This document shows, piece by piece, positions 34,649 to 47,098 of a DNA stretch of 64,000 bases. The DNA lies in NCBI RefSeq assembly GCF_009905375.1, contig NC_133655.1, forward strand, positions 172,917,141-172,981,140, read 5' to 3'. The position numbers and the translations under genes are program-made. Position 1 is the stretch's first letter. Each line of letters starts with the position of its first letter. Under the pieces are notes generated by a model. It was given only the letters and a program-made list of their open reading frames with translations. It had not been told where the DNA came from and did no database searches. This stretch comes from Apium graveolens (lineage: Eukaryota > Streptophyta > Magnoliopsida > Apiales > Apiaceae).

Positions 34649-37263
34649 TATACACCCTCCAAATCCGGGGTATAGATTTGGGGCATTATTAATATCAACT
34701 ACGAACTAAACCTGCACAAGCGGAATATAAATATAATAGTTACCCCGAACTACTGCTACTCAGGATCTTTTAAGGTTAAGAGTTGAAAACAAGAACGACA
34801 CACTAACTTTATTACAAACCCAAATAAAAACAATCTGTCTCAAGAACTCTCTTTGTTACAAAACTTTGTTCTATCTACATTCTCACCACACAACTTTTAT
34901 TCAAACCAACATTACTACTTATCCTGTTACACCTGATCTGGTAACTCAAAGCTCTCTTCTGGGATAGGGATGAACACTCTTGGTATAAGAGGGTCCCGCT
35001 GCTTGACTCGCTTCTTGACTATGCAGGTTCTGATGGGTTTCATTCTCTACCTTAACTGTAAAACAATAGGAATAACAATAAAAGGGGATGAGCCAAAATT
35101 GCTCAACAAGCCTGCAACAATATATGTAGTGTAAAGAATAAATGAACCGATAATCTGTTAGTTTAAACAACCATCTGCTTCTGTATAGAATAATAATTTG
35201 CCATTGGTGGTGAGTGCCAAATGAACAAGACTGGAAACAAGAACTAACTATGCACTATAACCTGCTGATCAGTCAGGATACAGTGCGAATCTATACCCAA
35301 CTGCATAGACCCGACCAAAATAAGGAGTACTCAGGCAAATACGACCTATTAATTAATGGTCTGGGTAAAACCCAGCCCGTATCATAACCATCCAGTCCAA
35401 AGCTTAGCATCCGGAATAATCGGAATGCTTTTGATGTATCCCAACACCAGGATATATCAGAGTATATGTAACAAGGGTAAAAGTATTGGAATATGAATAG
35501 GGGATTCAATAAATTGAGAGAAATCAAGAATCGAAATGAAATAGAAACAAGAATTATCAAAGTGTAACTGATATGGAAAATGGGGTATAATTCACTATTC
35601 TGAATTTATAATAGGGAAAAACTTGCCTTGCGCGTACTTTACCTGTTTCAACTCACCGCCTTCGGTTTCCTGCTTGATCGGCCTTGCTGATACTGAATCA
35701 ATCATAGAAAGATAGTCGTTTAGAAAACTTACTACATACGCGTATCTCGAATTGATACTACGCAACCCTATCAATCTACCTATGCGTTTCTATCTGACTC
35801 GCATATATACACATATAATTATATAGCACGTAAGGTTCACATAATCATGTAAAGCACATAGCACATAAAGCACATAATTGATTTTGGACTCGTATTTATT
35901 TTTAGAATCGATACTAGACTCATACCTGTATTAACTAACCCTATTTGATTTTGTTATAATTTTTTCGGAATTTATTTGACTTGATTCTACCCCTAATAGG
36001 GCTTATAAATAATTAACTATCACAAGACCACTCTCTTTCGGAAGAAATTGTGATTTAAAATTATTTTTATTGGATTCGTTTCATTTTTCTGAGTCTAGGG
36101 ATCTTTGTTTCACTCAAATTGGACTAACGGTTTAATTATTATGAATTAAACAAGATTTAATTAATTAATAATCAATTATAAATAATTAAATATAATTAAT
36201 TAATTCTTAATTATATTTTTAAATGATTAATTAATAATTATTGTATCTTAAAATAATTAATCCCTAATTATTAGGATTAATTATAATTTATTACGACTAT
36301 TTACAAATTATTATCACTTACTCTATTAGATCGATTATTTATAGATAACCGATCGATACAATTAACTGATACGCTATTTATCGAATAAATAGTTATTACT
36401 CGAATCATAATCTAACTCAACGAGCAACTACTCATATAAATACGAGCTACTCGCGATCCTCGCATAACTATCGAACTATTATTATTATTATAATTTATAG
36501 GATAAATAAATTAATTAATTATCAGTATTTAATTATTCGATACAAATAATCATTAGAACACTCTTCAAATAAATTAGTTATCGCTCGAATTCTAATTCCA
36601 ACTTATCGAAACACTACTCATATAAATATGAGTTACTCGCAATATTCAACTAATTAACGAATTATTATTCATATTATTCGATTACTTTTAATCCTTATTT
36701 ATTAATTAATTACCTAATTATTAATTAATTACCTAATTATTAATTAATTAAATAACTAATCAATAATAAGATAAATAATTAAATAACTAATTTTGAATTT
36801 CTAAATTAATAAAATAATTTAGAAATTATTAATAATAATTTTCAGAATTTAAATCTAATTTTTATTAGATTTTTAGAATTATTAAAATCTGATTTTGATT
36901 TTATAAAATAAAAGAAATTAATTAAAAAACCAGAAACAGAAAACAGAAACCGGGAATCGGGTTTTGAAGATCAAACCCGGGTCGAATTTCGGGTTGAAAC
37001 CGGGTCGAACCCAGGTCCTCAAGAACAACCAAGCTGCCCAGAAAACCCGACGCCGGCGGGCTGTTTTCCGGAGACTCAATCTGGCTAATAATGCGATGCA
37101 ACGACAAGATTAACCGGGGGTTTTCATTCCCCGGCCTTCCAGGAACACAACTCCACCATCCTGCTCCATCCCCGTTGCTTCCATCTTCTTCTCTGGCTAG
37201 AACCGCCATGACGGCGAGCTTCAATCCAGAATCCGGCAAAGTCGTTTTCGTTTAATCCGGAAC
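34649..37263 (-). repeat. 5' LTR of gypsy D, 3' portion (continues at 51437-51569)
   Basis: The minus-strand LTR end GGGTGTATA is followed by the decayed PBS and the accessory ORF and gag of D, so this is the 5' LTR. It is interrupted at 37268 by family 1 copy E, resumes after 51436, and is cut again by copia F at 51570. The part 36100-36900 is extremely AT-rich with ATTAATTAATT runs. The part 36950-37260 is GC-rich and open on the minus strand. No promoter could be assigned. Confidence 0.75.
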
Positions 37264-37268
37264 CAAAC
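37264..37268. other. Target site duplication, left copy (CAAAC)
   Basis: CAAAC stands directly before the TG of the 5' LTR of copy E. The same five bases stand directly after the 3' LTR at 51432-51436. Confidence 0.95.
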
Positions 37269-39355
37269 TGTAATAACCCCAAAAATTTTCAACTTTTTGT
37301 AACCCTTGTGAATAGTGTTTTAGCTGAATGAAGAAACTTTTCATGCCACACTATGTAGGGGTTCTGTTATGGATATTCTGGGATTTTATTAGTACTATAT
37401 GAAGTATATAAGTGTATGTAAATATCGTCAGAACCCAATTCCGAACACTTTGGTTTTTCCCGGAAATCCACAAGGTACGGAGAGAATTGAGTATAAGGTA
37501 ACAAAATAAAAAGGATTTAAATTAAAGGATTATAATAGAGGATCATAAAAAGGAATATAATGTATTGAGAAAGGTTAAGGGAACCTAAGTAATAAGATCC
37601 CGGGTATGATCCTTCAAACGATAAACGAGAACGAAAGTTAAGCGAACCGTACAACAGATCAGCGGTCATTAGGCAAACGATTAGGGAGTTAATCAAAGGG
37701 TTTAAGGGGAGTGATGTCATCCAACCAATAGAAAGGAGACAAGGAAGGGAGGATGACATCATAGGGGTGACATAAGCATGACATGGAAGGAAGGAGGTGT
37801 GGGTGATTTAGGACCACACAAATGCAAGGACAAGGTGGTAATTTGCTAAATGGAAAACAAAAACAAGCCAACCAACTAGCAATTCATTTCATCAAAATCA
37901 AAAAATCAGCCAAGGCATTATTCTTCATATTAGCTCTCGGCTTTCTTCATTTTTCAAGGCCAAAATTTTCAAAAATCAAGATCAAAGCATCCTTAATTGG
38001 TAAGAAAATTCCCTAACCTTCTTTATGCTTAGTAATGGCTATATCATAAGTTTAAGCCACAAATTCTTTCTCTAGCTTCTTGATTTAATCATTGGAGAAG
38101 ACAATGAATAGTGTTTTCAAGTTTTAACTTGAGTTTTTTTTCTTGTTTTCTTGAAGATCCAAGCTTTCTTAAGACTACTCCAAGCTTATTAAGGCTTCCT
38201 AGCTTCACCCACCAATCCAAGGAAGGTATACCACTTTCAAACCCTAGGTTCATATATATTATAAGGTGATTTTGATGAGTAAGATGTTATGGTATCTTGT
38301 TGTTATGTTTAGAGTTGAGATTTGGAATGGTGGTGAAATGAAATGATAATTTGGTGGTTTTGATTTAAAGAAACTTAAAGCATGATTAAAGTTAGGTTAA
38401 GCATATGGATGAATGAGTAATATTGAATTGTTTGGGATTGTTATGATGTGGTAAGGATGGGTGTTTGATGTGTGTGGATTTGAGGATGGTTTGTGATGAT
38501 TGTGGGTAGTTTTAAAAATGGGAAATCGCGTAATCATAGCCGTCGTAATGTCCGATTTTCTTTGGACTGTTTTGTGCATAGCATTAGGACCCGAGAACCC
38601 CCTGCTAGATTGTGACCACTGCCATGTTTAGATAGCTCATGTTACGAGCTTCGTTTTGATATGTAGTTCGTTCGATTCCGATTTACGGTTTAGGAGAAAC
38701 GACCGTTTCAAGTAACGGCGTTTCGCGAACGAAACTTTTTCCCTCGCCTTATTTTGGAATGTAGGTTAAAGACCAAAAAGGGTTAATTAATGTATGAAAC
38801 ATTTATGGTAAGTGTGTTAGGCAGTTGGTAAGTCATTCGCGAAGGAATCGCGTTAAAACTCGTAAAGGTCAAGTTATTAAAAATGGTGGAGCCGAGGGTA
38901 CCCGAGTGACTTAAGCGAATCGGTGAGCGTAAAACTAGCATTAGAGTCTAAGTTAGTTAAAGCATAGACTTACAAGTGATTTTGGTTTAATTCCAACTTA
39001 CTTGTTGTTTATAGGTTGCCAGACTCGTCCCGAGCCTTTCTCACCCCCAAGTCGCTCAGGCAAGTATTCTATCCGATACACTGTTGTTGTGATGTAAATG
39101 TATGTATATGCATTATCTTGTGATATTGCATGATTGTTATTTAGCAAATGTTGCGATATATTGTAGCATGTGATATGGTATATATGCATGCCTGTTTCAT
39201 ATTCTTGAAATTTATATCTGTTGGTTATTTGATAATACCTATGCTAGAGGATAGTTGTATCTTGCATATACCCTTAGTATAGGGACCCAAGGGTGAAAAT
39301 ATTTTCTAAAACCGGGAGTCGAGGATCCCGAGTAATCTTGTATATATGGATATGG

Positions 39356-39387
<32 letters not shown>

Positions 39388-39459
39388 ATATGATTATAGT
39401 TTTCCAAACTATTAATCGAATAAGGTTTATTCGATAACTTTAAACTTTATTTTATTAAT

Positions 39460-39665
39460 GAATATTATTTTGAATATTCATTCGAGGACTTATGACTCCT
39501 TTTATTTATTTATTGAATATTATTTGAACATTCATTTGAGGATGTATGACTCCTTTATTTTATTTAATGAATATTATTTATAATATTCATTCGAGGTATT
39601 ATGACTCAGCTTATTTTATTTATTGAATATTATTTGAATATTCATTTGAGGATCTATGACTCCGA
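39460..39665 (+). repeat. AT-rich minisatellite within LTR E (four units)
   Basis: Four units of about 52 bases, each with GAATATT...AATATTC and ending in TATGACTC. The same repeat has two units in LTR A and five in LTRs B and C. The 3' LTR of E has the same four units near 49290-49500. Confidence 0.85.
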
Positions 39666-41081
39666 TTATTTGCTGAGATATATTCTTTATTTTATTAAAG
39701 AATAAGGTGTCGATAATCAAACTTATTTTTTGATTATTCAAATAAAGATATTACTTTCGTATAAGTATATCTTTGATTATTTGCTATTCATTTCAAGTAT
39801 AAGTTTTAATACTTCTACTTCAATTATTTTATAAAGATTATTTTTTTATGGGAATATTATTTAAATAATAATATTCAGACATTTTCTAAATATTCTGGGG
39901 ACTGATTTACTTCATTAAATCAGTTTTACTCCAAACACTCTTTAAAGTGTTTTCGAGTCTTTAAAATGATTTTCAAAAGTTAGAGCGGATCCCAAAACTA
40001 TTTTTATATTTAAGATCTTCCTTTTAAAAAGGGGATTTAAATACTCGCTCAAAACCTGGGGGATCCGGCTCGGTGGTGTGTTTTATATTCGCAACAAGGT
40101 TGCTGTCTTGGTAAAAGAGTTTTTGATTACTTACCCAATATTCGGGAAGTAAAATTCTTGGAACAAGTTAATCCATTAACAGGCATCGCCTGGGAAATAT
40201 CGGTGAGTTTTCCTTTCCAACTAGGTACGACTTCTTGGTGGAGCCGTATCAACAAGTTTCTACTTGGGGAAAGGGGGAAACGAGCTTTACGTTTCAGAGT
40301 CATGGATTTCATCTGAACTAGGAGTGGCGTAAGTGGCCGAGTAGCGCCGGCCCAGCCTTATTATATTGGCCCAAATGGCCTGGAAGTTCCGCTAAGGCGG
40401 TCCATTCCTTAGGAGTTCAGTGTTCGGTTGACAAGTAAATCCGACAGGTTCTCCTCTACATGTAGAAAATGGTGGGGTTGTACTACTACGACTGATCATC
40501 GTAAGTGGTCTTCCTGGCGCGGCAAACTCCCGTAATGAGTTCATCATCCAATTGGATAATTTCTGCAACACTACCCAGAGCACTTCGATAGAAAGGCTAC
40601 AGTTGGGCGATTGTTGAGTGTTGGCAGGGTCAAGTTTTCAAAATGATGTTTTCATCAAATGAAGTATCTCGTAACTTCATTTTATTTTGATAATATTTTA
40701 AAGATTTAATCTATTCAAATCTTGCCTTATAGTCTCATCTATATGATGAACTTTTGAAGCTAATTTATAACTTGAACGGTGGTAGTTCAAGTAGTATTTG
40801 GGAAAGATATAAGTATATTGGGGTATCTTGTAACTTCATCTTTCAAACTTATATCTAATTAATAATTGTCTTATGAATGACAAAGATTTTCAGAAAAACG
40901 TTGAGACAAGGTTAGATATATGAGATCACCTTGCAACGATATTTTTATACAGTTATACACTGGGACTTTGTGTATATTATGCATGGAAGAGGACTTCCAA
41001 TATTTTGAAAAGTATATATGTATATATACTGAATATTTTGCGACTTCATCGCATTAAGATATCAAACTTGGTTTATTTCTT

Positions 41082-41330
41082 TTGACCAAGACTTTCATGA
41101 GTATTATGAGTAGGCTCATATATTGTAAATCGTTATACATATTATTTTGGTGGGCTTGCTGCTCACCCTTGCTTTCTTCTTTCATCACACAACAACAGTT
41201 AGGAAAGATGGCCAGACTCCAGCAGACCCAGCGCAAGCGCGTGGGAAGCATCCCGCGTCTTCCCGATGATGTTGTGGCTGCTATAGCTGCAGAGGTAGAT
41301 CTATTGGTAGATCAGGCATTCTATTTTTGA
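41082..41330 (+). other. Conserved short ORF within the 5' LTR of copy E (82 codons)
   Basis: It is the longest version of the LTR ORF: FWWACCSPLLSSFITQQQ, then an internal Met and a basic stretch (QTQRKRVGSIPRLP), then an Ala/Val-rich end. It starts about 520 bases before the LTR end. The 3' LTR has an identical ORF at 50914-51162. It could be translated from the element RNA if transcription starts upstream of it, but no product is known. Confidence 0.42.
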
Positions 41331-41603
41331 GAATCAATTATGTATAATTATAACTTGTGGCAGATAATGGCAATTAACTGTAAATTTTTCAAGTAATCAT
41401 TTTGGGTTGTAATAACTTTTAAATTATGGATTCAAAGACTTGTACTTATTTAAATTTCATCTCTGAGACTATAACGGGTTGTGGTGTGTGTTAGTGTGGG
41501 GTCACAGCATAAGGTTATTTATTAATTAAGTGAAGTGATATTGTGGAAAGAAAGACCGTGACGACCCGGATCCCCGACCCCGGATCTGGGGGTGTTACAG
41601 AAA

Positions 41604-41615
41604 TGGTATCAGAGC
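41604..41615 (+). other. Primer binding site of family 1 copy E
   Basis: TGGTATCAGAGC, matching initiator tRNA-Met, begins five bases after the LTR end. It is intact, as expected for an element that was copied recently. Confidence 0.92.
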
Positions 41616-42029
41616 CAAGCGTTATAAACCTCAGAGATGATGGGACGTTAAGATAATAAGTTAACTAAGATAATAAGAACTCTTGCCAAGTTCATAGTCG
41701 GGCTACCTAACGTAGTACTGACAGTTAAAACCCTTATGGGAACCCTTATAAATATCGTGATAGGAGCGTAGTTCATTATCGTATATGGTAGCGGGACTCC
41801 GAACCCTGAGGTTGAGGAGCAACAGCGCGATGATGTTTTATTACTAATTGGAGATCGGATTGTGGATCCGATAGAGCGTCCTAACGCAGGACCGGATGAT
41901 GTTGATATTAAGGATGTTGTCCTAGAAGGGATAGTTGCTGAGGAGGATCCCATGGAGGATCCTGACAAGAATGGATAAAGGACCACTGATGAATTGATGA
42001 CCATGGTTAGGTCAACTACCAGAGGTAGG
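41616..42029 (+). other. Leader of copy E, no recognised gene
   Basis: From about 41740 to 41980 one plus-strand frame stays open and is acidic (PEVEEQQRDD, then ERPNAGPDDVDIKDVV). The same stretch is present in copy B near 24180-23940 on the minus strand. It may be the remains of a leader ORF. I recognise no family. Confidence 0.4.
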
Positions 42030-42830
42030 ATTGGTCGATCACTACCGGAGGTTCGTTCAAGTTTGTAAAGATAGTAGCCCCCTTTAACGCGGCTTACTCG
42101 TAAGACTGAGAAGTTCGAATGGACAAAGAAATGCGAGAACAGCTTTCAAGAACTGAAGCAGAGGTTGGTGATGGCCCCTATGCTGGCATTGCCGGATGGA
42201 AAAAGGAGATTTTGTGATTTATAAGTGACACTTCGCATAAGGAATTAGGGTGCTTCTTAGCACAGCAAGATAATCGCGTCTGCGTCAAGACAATTAAGGT
42301 AATATGAAATTCGATATCCCCGCCCATGAGCTTAGGCTCGTGGCAATAGTTTTACCCTAAAGATTGGAGGCACTACTTGTATGGAGAGAAGTGCGAGAAT
42401 TACCTAAGCCATAAGTGCTCTAGTACATTCTTACGTAGAAAGAGCTCAACATACGCCAGAGGAGGCGGTTAGAGCTAATCAAGAATTATGATTGGGAGAT
42501 TCTTTATTATTCGGGGAAAGCCAATATGGTGGCTGATGCCCTTAGTAAAAAGGAGAGACTCAAGATGATAATGTCTTTTAGAGAGTTTATAAGAGATTTT
42601 GAGAAAATGGAAATAGTAGTGAAGGTAACCGGAGCCGGTACCGAAAAGCTGTTTGAGATAGCAATACAGCCCGAATTATTGGAAAAGATCATATTGTGCC
42701 AGAAAAAGTTATGAATGAAGGCAGAGAGCCAACAAATAGATAAGAGGTTAATACCGAGAAAGATGAGAAGGGAATAATGAGGTATTCCTACAGAATTTGG
42801 GTTCCAAATGTTCAAGAGCTTAAAGATGAG
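42030..42830 (+). pseudogene. RT C-terminal, RNase H and integrase N-terminal remnant, copy E
   Basis: Pieces in shifting frames show the RT connection (VKIVAPFNAAYS region, FEWTKKCENSFQELKQRL), decayed RNase H (ASRQLR and HKCSST-like traces), then an open piece ADALSKKERLKMIMSFREF (42526-42714), and the start of integrase (RIWVPNVQELKDEIL, about 42790-42835). The same order is found in element K. The RT palm is absent. Not functional. Confidence 0.8.
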
Positions 42831-43039
42831 ATCTTAGATGAAAGCTAGTTTGAGGAATAAGATTTAGAGCAAACCCTGAACGTGATAGTCAGGGAGGTCG
42901 CCATCAAGATAGAAGGAACCCATGACATAATGGAGTGGAAAATGAGGATTTTAAATTAAAAGATGACCCCAATTATGGGGAGTAGGATGAAACATCTCAT
43001 ACTAAGGAAACAAAAAGTCGAGCGAGATAAGGAGACCCG

Positions 43040-43440
43040 AGACGGTACTCCTATACGGAAATTCATGGACCTGTCTAAAGAGAACTTAGACTATTATCCC
43101 CAACCACCACCCTGAGGAGACAGTGCGGTGGGAAATTCTTTCAGGACCTTTAAATCGCTAAGCTCTCAGAGTTCCAAGGAACAAGCTGACCCAGTCGAGG
43201 CAAGAGCCTGGCTAAAGGAAATATAGGAATCATTTGAGATTCTAAATGATTGACGAATCACAAAAGACTGTTTTTATCACTTACCCTCCTAAGAGAGAGG
43301 CCACCCGCTGGTAAAAGGCCAAGGAAGGCACGGAACAAGAGATCATAATAAACTGATTTAAGTCCAGTCAATTGTTTTCGGGAAAGTAATTCCCAAAGAT
43401 AAGGAGATAGTGTAAAAGCTTTAGAGTCAGAACAAAGGCA
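43040..43440 (+). pseudogene. Gag remnant of copy E, lying 3' of RT/RNase H
   Basis: Across stops and frame changes the following can be read in order: FRTFKSLS, DPVEARAWLKEI, ESFEIL, a KREATRWW-like piece, then EIIINWF and a trace of the ...KVIPKDKEI segment. This is the core order of a Tekay gag (compare VTFKQFQSVKPPEF and ARAWLKEI in element D). It follows the RNase H/integrase N-terminal remnant, so gag is downstream of part of pol. Confidence 0.65.
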
Positions 43441-46299
43441 GACAAGTATGATAAATTATGAATCTAAGTTGTAAAAGTTATCAAGATTCGTTCTGAGGAC
43501 ACGAATCCAGAATGACGGGATGTTTGAAATCAATGCTTATGTTGTGTTAGTTCATGAAATAATGATAAGGAAGTTGGGTATGAGGAAACCCTAAAGACTC
43601 GTAGTAATAGAAATAGAAAAGTAAGTAATCGTCAGGATGAGGGTGATTCACCATGAGTTAAAAATTGATGGTTGAGGGCATAAGAGATACATATATATTA
43701 TCCCCTGTAAGTTGGGAGGATTCGAAGAAACCTTGAGATAGTTCGAAGGATAAATAATGAGACGCGGATAGACTGAGGAGACAAGAAAGTAAGAAATCAA
43801 GAAAATTGGATGAAGGAAGTGACCTTCAAGAATGTGAAGTGTAAGACCGGTGGCTTGTCACCCAGAAAAGGGAGACGCCAGGTATGGGAGGTATCCCAAC
43901 ATTGAGGTGACTGTTGAGATAAACAACAAAAGTAAATAAGGAATTATTAAAAAGAAGTTCACGTTGAACACGACCAATATCTTCCAGAACATCCTTGTTA
44001 TCGTTACCAAATTAGGCAAGACAAGCGGATAACCGTTGTTATCTTTTGGAGGCCATATGGATTGACCTCAATTTGAATAAGGATGCTATTATGAAATTAG
44101 GTATCGACTATCGAGGTGGGAATGATGAATAAGATAATCTGTCGAGGATATATGACTTGATTTATCCATGGATGGATGCAGGTACCTTTTAAAGGTGGAA
44201 TTAAGGCTAGAACATCGGTAACTTAAAATGAATCCTAGGGGAATGCATAAAGGTTTGCATTTCACCCTTAATAGGGACGGTATGAGTTTTGACAGTATGA
44301 TTTGGAAAGGGTTAAGGTAACAATAACCTTTAAGAATTCGTGGAGAAATTTTCAGAAGTATATAGACAATGGTTCTAGTAATAGTAAATGGTATTTTGAT
44401 ATGCCCTGTATCTAGGGAATACAGGAGGAACGATTCAAGGATAACCTTAGAGGTTTTACAAGGAGAAAGGTAATATTCAAAATTCTCAAGAATAGAAATG
44501 TTGATAAAGGAAATATGACGTAATTATGATGTTGCCAAGTGGGGCACATGTTAAACCACGAGAAAGTATGGATCGAACCAGTAAAGGTTGAAATTGTCAG
44601 GGCAATTAGGGCCTAGGATAAAAGATGTTCTAAGTATGATTGAGAGTCAGTCGTGACAGTGATTAACCTCTAAAGATTGAGGCAATAACTTATGGAAAAA
44701 TGGTGATATTTTTTTTTTTTTTTTTACTCATCAGATTTTAAGGAAAGCATTTTCACATAAGCTGTGATTGAAATAAGGTAGAAAAATTTATTTGGAGATG
44801 GTTAAAGTGACATTGACTGTAAGGAAATTTTACTATCAGGAAAGGCCAAAGAGGTGGCCGACACTTTAAAGGTAAGAGGATAATTATAGGCGCTTGTGCC
44901 AAAAGAATACAATGATGATGGTTAAAACGGTGAAGGTTGTATTATGGTTTGGAAGATTGACATTCCTTCTGATGACTGTGCAATACCCAACCGTAATAGT
45001 AGTTCGGTAAAGGTTTAATTCGTGTAATCGCCAGGAGTGGGCTATCTATCTTAGAAGGTACCATCTTGAGAATGAGCCAGGACTATATTTCAAAAAGGAC
45101 TAAACAAACCTTTGAGTTAAGTCTTCTATTGAAGGTATATGATTAAGAATGGTATTAACCTGCTATCGTTGCTTTGAGCAAAACTCTTCTGCAAATTTTA
45201 TCTGCTTCATGTCATGTATGTATGTCAGAATCAGGAGTGTACTCCATGAATCATGAATGGTGATTATGTTATCTCCTTAGAAGGATTTGATACGACATGT
45301 ATGGACTCCGTATGGTTAGCTATTAAGACTTCATGGAAAATGAAGAACTACAGTAGGTCAGTGGTGGACCTTAGTAAGGCAGCAATGATTCTGCGAGTAA
45401 TGAGCTGATTACAACCGTGAGAGTTGTATTGGAATGGGTGTTGAGATTGAGTACCACTAATCGGGTCGTGGTAGTGTATAAGTCATCATTAATAGACTAA
45501 TTAAGTAGAGTGTCTACATAGTGAATTATTATTCTTTCTTATCAATAGAGAGTCGTATTATTATACGAGGAAGGTTGCGGTGCAAGCATAGAATTCGAGT
45601 AACGATGATGTCTAGAATGAGATCCCAGATTCGATTTTCGATGTCGAGGGAGTTTCAAAGGTAATTGTGTATAAGCTCGAGGAAGGGCATGGGTCCATAG
45701 AATGATGGACGGGTTAGCGAAAATATTTAGGCACGTGAAATGCGATGCTATAATACTTGATGTTGATATAAATACATATGTGTTTTGTTCTCCTATGACA
45801 AACCTCTATAGTTCAGAGGTAGATTCCAAGCCAGATATTTTGTGGCAGTATATTTTTTTTTCATATATACAATTCTCTTCAGTTCGTTCTTTTCTCTTCT
45901 TTTCATTTCATGTAAGCTGAGAAGAACAACCCTTCCAGAAAGGGGAGGTATTGCCGAATGACTATCTATCTTTGTGATAGAAGCCTAGTAGGATACCACA
46001 TGTTGTTTAATTGCTTGTCAAGTACTAAAGGCTGGCCACCTTCTGTACTAACTATGCAATAGAACAAGTGTTCATGATCTTAGTGATCTCTCAACAAATT
46101 CCTTTACTTCTATTTGATTGATCAAATTTTGGAAAATAGAAGCAACTGAAAAAGGAGTAATAAAGTGGTGGTAGTATGCGGAATGGGAGCACATTCGTGA
46201 TACTAAGGTTGACGTGGTTATTAAAAGGTTATAGAATGCTAACGAGCAAAAGTATAACCAGTATAATATTAGGAACGGAAGGTAGTAGCGATTACGAAC
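43441..46299 (+). other. Unrecognisable interior of copy E
   Basis: Nearly 2.9 kb with no open frame of note and no domain I can name. It matches copy A (1-1960) and copy B (about 19600-22500) well, so it is a fixed part of the family. A poly-T run of about 18 lies near 44709-44726. Confidence 0.6.
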
Positions 46300-47085
46300 T
46301 GGAAAAGAATGGGTATTGAGAAGCAGAAGCTCTAATGTTAAAAGCAATAATGAAAGTCTGTGTAATAGACTTGAAAGAATTTGGAATGATCACTTAATTC
46401 GGATTGAGTTATCTTACGACAATAGATCATATGTCATTATCGAGATGTCGCCTTATGAGATCCTTGAGGGAAGACAATGTCGATCTCCCTTATGTTAGGA
46501 TGAAGTTGTAGAGCGCAAGATGCTCGGACCCGCAGTAGTCCAAAGGACCAAGGATATGATAGATCTAATCAGAGGACGGCTGGTAGTAGCCCAAGATGGA
46601 CATGATAAGTATGTTGATTTGACACGAAAGGATAAAGAGTATGAAATAAGGGACCTAGTAATGTTATAGGTATCCCTTGGAAAGGATTGATGAGGTTCGG
46701 AAAGAAAGGAAAGCTAAGTCTACAATTTGTTGGACCCTTGGATATATTAAGACGTTTGGGAAGTTAGCATATGAGCTAGCCCTAACCCAGAACATGTAGC
46801 TAGTCCTAACGCGTTTCACGTATCAATGTTAAGGAAGTGTAATTCAGATGCCAGATAAATAGGGGCATATGAGCGCATAGACATGCAACTAGACGTAACC
46901 TATATGGAGCAACCAGGAAGGGTTATAGAGTGAAAAGGAACAAGTGCTTAGGGGAAGGATTATCAAACTAGGCAGAGTTTGGTGGCAGGACCAAAATATG
47001 GGAAAATTTACTTGAGAGTTAGAAAGTGCAATACTAAGAAAGTATCCCTATTCATTTCTATCTGATTCCGGGACGGAATCCTTTT
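46300..47085 (+). pseudogene. Integrase C-terminal remnant, copy E
   Basis: Readable pieces are WNDHLIRIELSYDNRSYV, SPYEILEGRQCRSPL, VVQRTKDMIDLIRGRL, KDKEYEIRDLVML, then AYERIDMQLDVTYMEQPGR. This is the integrase end and C-terminal domain of a Tekay-like chromovirus. Stops follow CRSPLC and DLVML, and the frame shifts afterwards. Confidence 0.8.
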
Positions 47086-47098
47086 AAGGAGGGGAGAC
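47086..47098 (+). other. Polypurine tract of family 1 copy E
   Basis: AAGGAGGGGAGAC abuts the 3' LTR start. It is intact. Confidence 0.88.

Larger units (their letters stand above)
37269..41599 (+). repeat. 5' LTR of family 1 copy E (4.33 kb)
   Basis: TGTAATAACCCC to GGGGGTGTTACA. It carries four AT-rich repeat units (about 39460-39665) after a TA dinucleotide tract (39345-39395), the A/E type of central block (40143-40660), a TATATAT-rich element near 41010-41030 and the conserved short ORF at 41082-41330. Confidence 0.95.
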
